NCBI GenBank assembly: GCA_945494195.1
Contig: CALYVJ010000063.1
Span: forward strand, 1 to 8,006
Reading direction: 5' to 3'
Length of the DNA stretch: 8,006 nt
From: an uncultured Selenomonas sp.
GTDB taxonomy: Bacteria; Bacillota; Negativicutes; Selenomonadales; Selenomonadaceae
Positions 4,765 through 8,006 of this stretch are shown here, piece after piece. The position numbers and the translations under genes were made by a program. Within the stretch, counting starts at the first letter, position 1; every line of letters begins with the position of its first letter. Below the pieces are notes generated by a model. It was not told where the DNA came from. It saw only the letters and a list, made by a program, of their open reading frames with translations, and ran no database searches.

Positions 4765-7206
4765 ATGTTGACGGCAAGCGTATTTGTAAATATCCCCGTA
4801 AAGAGCATAGCCAAGGCGTATACGTATAGCGTGCCAGCCGAGCTCTCCTATCTGGAGGCAGGCTGGCGTGTTTTTGTGCCGTTTGGTGGACGCAAGGTGG
4901 AAGGATTTATCCTATCCGTAGGAGAAAAGACCGAAGCAGAACTTTCAGGGATAAAGTTAAAGCCGATTCAAGCAGCGGTGGACGAGGAAGGTTGGTTTAC
5001 TCCAGCGATGATCAAGGCGGCTAAGTGGCTCGCGGATTTCTATCTCTGCTCGTTGGCGGAGATGATGCGGCTGTTCATGCCGGGCAAGAGCGGCCTGAAA
5101 ATCACAGTGCAGTATGAAGCGGTGGAAAAAGAGCGTGAGCACATCCTCTTGCAGATGCCGATGTATCGCATGGTTTATCAGCAGCTGCTAGCTGAGGGGC
5201 CGCAGGGGAGAAATGCCATTGCCAAGGCCATGCCGGAACTAAAGGACGATTTGCCAGTTATCTTGGAGAAACTCGTGCAGTACAAGATCCTGAAGAAAGA
5301 TTATGCGGCGCAGAAGCGCGATAATGCCCGTTATGAAAAGCTGGTTGTTTTGACTTGTCAATTGACCGGTCAAATTCGGGAGGACTACAAGCGGAAAAAA
5401 GCCCAGCTCCATCTGCTGGAACTATTGGCAGAAGCTCCAGAACAGACGTTGTCGATGGCTGCGCTTAAAGCGGCGAAGGTGTCGTCGGCAACGGTCAAAA
5501 ATCTGACGGAAACAGGACTGGCAGAAATCCGCCAGCGCCGGGTACTGCGCGATAGCTATGGCGACGTGCAGGTGGCACGCCAATCCGTCGAATTGACCGA
5601 GGAACAGTCGGCGGCCGTGCAGGCTATGGAACTGGCGTTATCCGCGCGTGAGTATAAAGGTTTCCTGCTAAAAGGAGTCACGGGCAGCGGCAAGACGCAG
5701 GTTTATATCGAGATGGCCGAGCGCGTAAGGAAGCTCGGGCGGCAGGTCATTGTGCTCGTGCCGGAAATCGCCTTGACTGGTCAGGTCGTTACAGCGTTCA
5801 AGGCATATTTTCCGGAAGATGTCGTGGTCATGCACAGCCGGCTTTCCCTGGCCGAGCGCAACGATGCGATCCTGCGCGTGCGCCGTGGTGACGCTGGCAT
5901 CATCATCGGCGCGCGCTCGGCGCTTTTTACGCCAGCAGAAGATATTGGTCTCATCATCATGGATGAGGAACAGGATATGTCGTATAAGCAGGATGAGTCG
6001 CCACGCTATCATGCCCGTGTGGTGGCAGAAGAACTCGCGCGGATTCATCAAGGCCTGCTGCTCTTGGGCAGTGCGACGCCATCGCTGGAATCGTACCATC
6101 GGGCAAAGACCGGTGAGCTTACGCTGTTGACGATGACCAAGCGCATTGGTGATTTACCGTTGCCGAAGGTCGCTTGTGTGGATATGCGTCAGGAACTTCG
6201 CCTGGGCAATCGTCATATTATGTCGCGTTCGTTGCAGCATCTCATCGAGCAGACAATCGCGAAACGCCAGCAGCTCATCATCATGCTCAATCGCCGCGGC
6301 TTTTCGACATTTGTCATGTGCCGTTCATGCGGGGAAGTCATTAAATGCAAACTTTGCGGCCTGCCGCTGGTCTACCATCAGGGGCATGGCGGCCGGCCGG
6401 GGAAACTTGCTTGTCATCACTGCGATGTGGCTGAGCCGATTCCCGATACTTGTCCGAAGTGCGGCAGCCGGTATATCAAATATTTTGGTTCTGGTACCGA
6501 GAAGCTTGAGCAGGAACTTCATCAGGTCGTGCCGTCAGCGCGCGTCATCCGCATGGACCGTGATACGACGAATACGAAGTTTGCCCATCAGGAAATCCTG
6601 GCGAAATTCCGCCGGCAGGAATACGATATCCTGCTCGGCACGCAAATGGTGGCGAAGGGGCACGATATCCCAAATGTCACGGCGGTCGGTATCATCAGTG
6701 CCGATTCCAGCCTCAATCTGCCCGACTTCCGGGCGGCTGAGCGCTGTTTCATGCTTATCACGCAGACGGCCGGCCGCGCGGGCCGTCATACGGAGCAGGG
6801 CCGCGTCATCATCCAGACCTATAATCCTGAGCACTATGTGGTTACCTGCGGTATCGCTCAGGATTACGAGGGGTTTGCCGAAAAGGAACTCATGCTTCGG
6901 CGGCAGCTCTTTTATCCGCCTTACAGCCGGCTCGTCAAATTGTTATACCAGAACGAAGATGAACAGGCTGCCCGCGGCGGAGCGGCACAGCTTATCGCTG
7001 CCTTTCAACAGCAATTCCATGGGGATAAGCGGCAGCAGGTCATCGGCCCGTCACCGGCAGTCATTGCGCGGCTGCGTGGTGTCTACCGCTTTGTGGTGCT
7101 CATAAAGACCGCCGATCTTTCCGCGGTGCAGGCTTTCCTTCGAGGACAGGGGCTGCATCTGCGCACTGATGTGGCCATCGATATCGACCCTATTACCATG
7201 CTATGA
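4765..7206 (+). CDS. priA: Primosomal protein N', replication-restart DNA helicase PriA
   Basis: At 813 residues from ATG 4765 (817 from ATG 4753) this is somewhat longer than E. coli PriA. PriA recognises stalled or D-loop forks and reloads the replicative helicase. The N-terminal DNA-binding domain shows YTYSVP and WRVFVPFGGRKVEGFI. The superfamily 2 helicase core has Walker A GVTGSGKT (304-311), VLVPEIALT (330-338), GARSALF (382-388), an acidic box DEEQ (400-403), YKQDESPRYHAR, LLGSATPS and NRRGFS. Eight zinc-binding cysteines in four pairs are at 519/522, 528/531, 550/553 and 563/566, as in the family. GTQMVAKGHD (625-634) and QTAGRAGR (667-674) are motifs V and VI, and the C-terminal segment ends with DIDPITML. 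The box is DEEQ where the family consensus as I know it is DEEH. Codon choice is richer in ATC isoleucine than in yifB. The gene stands alone between a 180-bp gap and a strong terminator. Confidence 0.97.
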   Translation: MLTASVFVNIPVKSIAKAYTYSVPAELSYLEAGWRVFVPFGGRKVEGFILSVGEKTEAELSGIKLKPIQAAVDEEGWFTPAMIKAAKWLADFYLCSLAEMMRLFMPGKSGLKITVQYEAVEKEREHILLQMPMYRMVYQQLLAEGPQGRNAIAKAMPELKDDLPVILEKLVQYKILKKDYAAQKRDNARYEKLVVLTCQLTGQIREDYKRKKAQLHLLELLAEAPEQTLSMAALKAAKVSSATVKNLTETGLAEIRQRRVLRDSYGDVQVARQSVELTEEQSAAVQAMELALSAREYKGFLLKGVTGSGKTQVYIEMAERVRKLGRQVIVLVPEIALTGQVVTAFKAYFPEDVVVMHSRLSLAERNDAILRVRRGDAGIIIGARSALFTPAEDIGLIIMDEEQDMSYKQDESPRYHARVVAEELARIHQGLLLLGSATPSLESYHRAKTGELTLLTMTKRIGDLPLPKVACVDMRQELRLGNRHIMSRSLQHLIEQTIAKRQQLIIMLNRRGFSTFVMCRSCGEVIKCKLCGLPLVYHQGHGGRPGKLACHHCDVAEPIPDTCPKCGSRYIKYFGSGTEKLEQELHQVVPSARVIRMDRDTTNTKFAHQEILAKFRRQEYDILLGTQMVAKGHDIPNVTAVGIISADSSLNLPDFRAAERCFMLITQTAGRAGRHTEQGRVIIQTYNPEHYVVTCGIAQDYEGFAEKELMLRRQLFYPPYSRLVKLLYQNEDEQAARGGAAQLIAAFQQQFHGDKRQQVIGPSPAVIARLRGVYRFVVLIKTADLSAVQAFLRGQGLHLRTDVAIDIDPITML

Positions 7207-7210
7207 ACAG

Positions 7211-7253
7211 GAGACGGAGGGGCGTATTCAGCCCTTTTTCCGTCTCTTTTTTT
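7211..7253 (+). terminator. Strong rho-independent terminator after priA
   Basis: GAGACGGA (7211-7218) pairs with TCCGTCTC (7239-7246). An inner GGGC/GCCC stem (7220-7223 with 7231-7234) closes a 7-nt loop, and seven T residues follow (7247-7253). It begins 5 bp after the priA stop codon. Confidence 0.92.
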
Positions 7254-7263
7254 GTGCTATAAT
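7235..7263 (+). promoter_or_regulatory. Extended -10 promoter for gatCA, overlapping the priA terminator
   Basis: TGCTATAAT (7255-7263) is a perfect TATAAT with the TGn extension. The -35 position 17 bp upstream falls on TTTTTC (7235-7240), a poor match, which the extended -10 may offset. The predicted start is near 7270, giving a leader of about 43 nt before gatC. The -35 zone lies in the 3' arm of the priA terminator. Confidence 0.65.
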
Positions 7264-7312
7264 AAAACGGTATGTTTTTAAATCAGCAATAACATCTATG
7301 GATGGTGAGAAA

Positions 7313-7603
7313 ATGAAAGTTACCAAAGAAGACTTGCAGAACGTGGCCGTTCTTTCCCGCCTCGCAATTGCGGAGGAGCAGGAGGAGAAGTATCTGGGCC
7401 AGCTCGATAAGATCCTGACGTATATGGACAATCTGTCGGCGCTTGACACGAAAGACGTCAAGCCGACCACCTATGCCCTGCCGATGCAGAACGTGTTCCG
7501 TGAGGACGTGGTAAAAGAGTCTTTGGGCCGTGAGGCTGCTCTTGCCAATGCACCGCTCAAGGAAGACGGCTATTTCAAGGTACCGAAGGTACTCGAGGAC
7601 TAA
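7313..7603 (+). CDS. gatC: Asp-tRNA(Asn)/Glu-tRNA(Gln) amidotransferase subunit C
   Basis: This is a 96-residue protein, the usual length. GatC is the small belt-like subunit that stabilises GatA against GatB in the complex that amidates Glu-tRNA(Gln) and Asp-tRNA(Asn). Recognisable blocks are KEDLQNVAVLSRLAI (5-19), the helix LGQLDKILTYMDNLSALDT, VKPTTYALPMQNVFREDVV and the C-terminal APLKEDGYFKVPKVLE. The start at 7313 is preceded by GGATGGTG (7300-7307). ATG 7298 is in frame but has no upstream site, and the longer open frame back to 7169 crosses the priA end and terminator. gatA follows after 17 bp, so the two are one operon. gatB is presumably beyond the window (inference). Confidence 0.96.
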   Translation: MKVTKEDLQNVAVLSRLAIAEEQEEKYLGQLDKILTYMDNLSALDTKDVKPTTYALPMQNVFREDVVKESLGREAALANAPLKEDGYFKVPKVLED

Positions 7604-7605
7604 GC

Positions 7606-7613
7606 AGGGGAGG
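7606..7613 (+). promoter_or_regulatory. Strong Shine-Dalgarno for GTG-initiated gatA
   Basis: AGGGGAGG ends 7 nt before GTG 7621. There is no ATG in this frame at the expected N terminus, so the purine-rich site is what identifies GTG as the start. Confidence 0.85.
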
Positions 7614-7620
7614 AACGAAC

Positions 7621-8006
7621 GTGAGATTATATGAGAAACCGGCGCATGTCCTCCATGACATGCTCGTGAATAAAGAGATTACGGCAGTAGCGCTGACCGA
7701 AGATGTCCTGGCACGCATCGATGAAGTCGAGGGCGATGTCAAGGCATACCTCACCATCACGCGCGATGAGGCGCTGGCACAGGCTAAGTCTGTCGATGAA
7801 AAGATTGCCAAGGGCGAGGAGATTTCCTTCCTCGAAGGTATTCCGGGGGCAATCAAGGATAATATCTGCACCAAGGGCATCAAGACGACCTGTGCGTCGA
7901 AAATCCTCGAGCACTTCGTGCCGCCTTATGATGCAACGGCCATGACGAAGATCAAGGCGCAGAATCCGGTCATCCTCGGCAAGCTCAACATGGATGAGTT
8001 CGGCAT
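7621..8006 (+). CDS. gatA: Asp-tRNA(Asn)/Glu-tRNA(Gln) amidotransferase subunit A (partial, 3' end outside window)
   Basis: The first 128 codons are visible, out of roughly 485 for the family. GatA is the glutamine-hydrolysing amidase subunit that supplies ammonia to GatB. The segments SFLEGIPGAIKDNI (69-82) and VILGKLNMDEFG (117-128) are the amidase-family landmarks. K79 is the expected catalytic lysine of the Ser-Ser-Lys triad, while the two serines lie beyond the window edge. The gene begins with GTG, selected by AGGGGAGG 7 nt upstream. Codon use is rich in GTC, ATC and CTC, like gatC and the later part of priA. No frameshift is seen in the visible part. Confidence 0.96.
   Translation, partial: MRLYEKPAHVLHDMLVNKEITAVALTEDVLARIDEVEGDVKAYLTITRDEALAQAKSVDEKIAKGEEISFLEGIPGAIKDNICTKGIKTTCASKILEHFVPPYDATAMTKIKAQNPVILGKLNMDEFG

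Noticed and set aside
6146..7105. Long 319-codon open frame on the + strand in another frame.
   Set aside because: It lies entirely inside priA in a shifted frame, is Arg/Ser-rich with no recognisable domain, and is the kind of shadow frame produced by high GC at third positions.
7169..7312. Open frame extending gatC upstream into the end of priA.
   Set aside because: It would run through the priA stop region and the intrinsic terminator, and the added residues do not resemble GatC.
1..8006. Search for a defence, CRISPR, mobile or biosynthetic system.
   Set aside because: No regular direct repeats with spacers, no transposase or integrase motifs, no terminal inverted repeats and no toxin-antitoxin-like pair were seen. 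The yraN and comM nuclease/helicase pair is a standard housekeeping neighbourhood.

Overview
The window is an ordinary-looking chromosomal segment in which every gene lies on the + strand. The gene order is rnhB (3' end), a FliK-like gene, an flhB C-terminal-domain-like gene, yraN, yifB/comM, priA, gatC and gatA (5' end). The moderate GC content, strong Shine-Dalgarno sequences, the YlqH-type small FlhB-like protein beside rnhB, and the use of the GatCAB route suggest a Firmicute. The mixture of features makes me think of the Negativicutes (Selenomonas/Mitsuokella-like), but that placement is inference from general resemblance and not from a search.

Region 1 (1-2653) holds the last 55 codons of RNase HII. 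It is followed closely by a large protein (about 676 aa) with a helical N-terminal part, a Gln-rich linker and a C-terminal segment that reads like the FliK hook-length-control C-terminal domain. After a textbook sigma-A promoter with an overlapping inverted repeat comes a 110-aa soluble protein. It resembles only the cytoplasmic C-terminal domain of FlhB and lacks the NPTH self-cleavage motif. FliK and FlhB C-terminal domains are known partners in the flagellar type III export switch, so finding a stand-alone pair of them in a housekeeping neighbourhood is the most interesting thing here.

Region 2 (2677-4583) carries yraN (UPF0102 nuclease-fold protein) and yifB/comM (AAA+ Mg-chelatase-like helicase of the natural-transformation type). 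Both appear to be co-transcribed with the flhB-like gene from the 2255-2283 promoter. Region 3 (4584-4764) is a non-coding gap of about 180 bp containing two copies of a hairpin-plus-14-mer unit 82 bp apart. The second copy may supply the -10 box for priA.

Region 4 (4765-7253) is priA, the replication-restart helicase, ending in a strong intrinsic terminator. Region 5 (7235-8006) is a new transcription unit, gatC-gatA, whose promoter overlaps that terminator. GatCAB amidates misacylated Glu-tRNA(Gln)/Asp-tRNA(Asn). By hand count, codon choice shifts from ATT-rich to ATC-rich isoleucine between yifB and priA/gatCA.

I found no mobile element, CRISPR array, tRNA or rRNA gene, defence system or clear novel multi-gene system. 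The FliK-like/FlhB-like pair is the closest thing to an underdescribed module.
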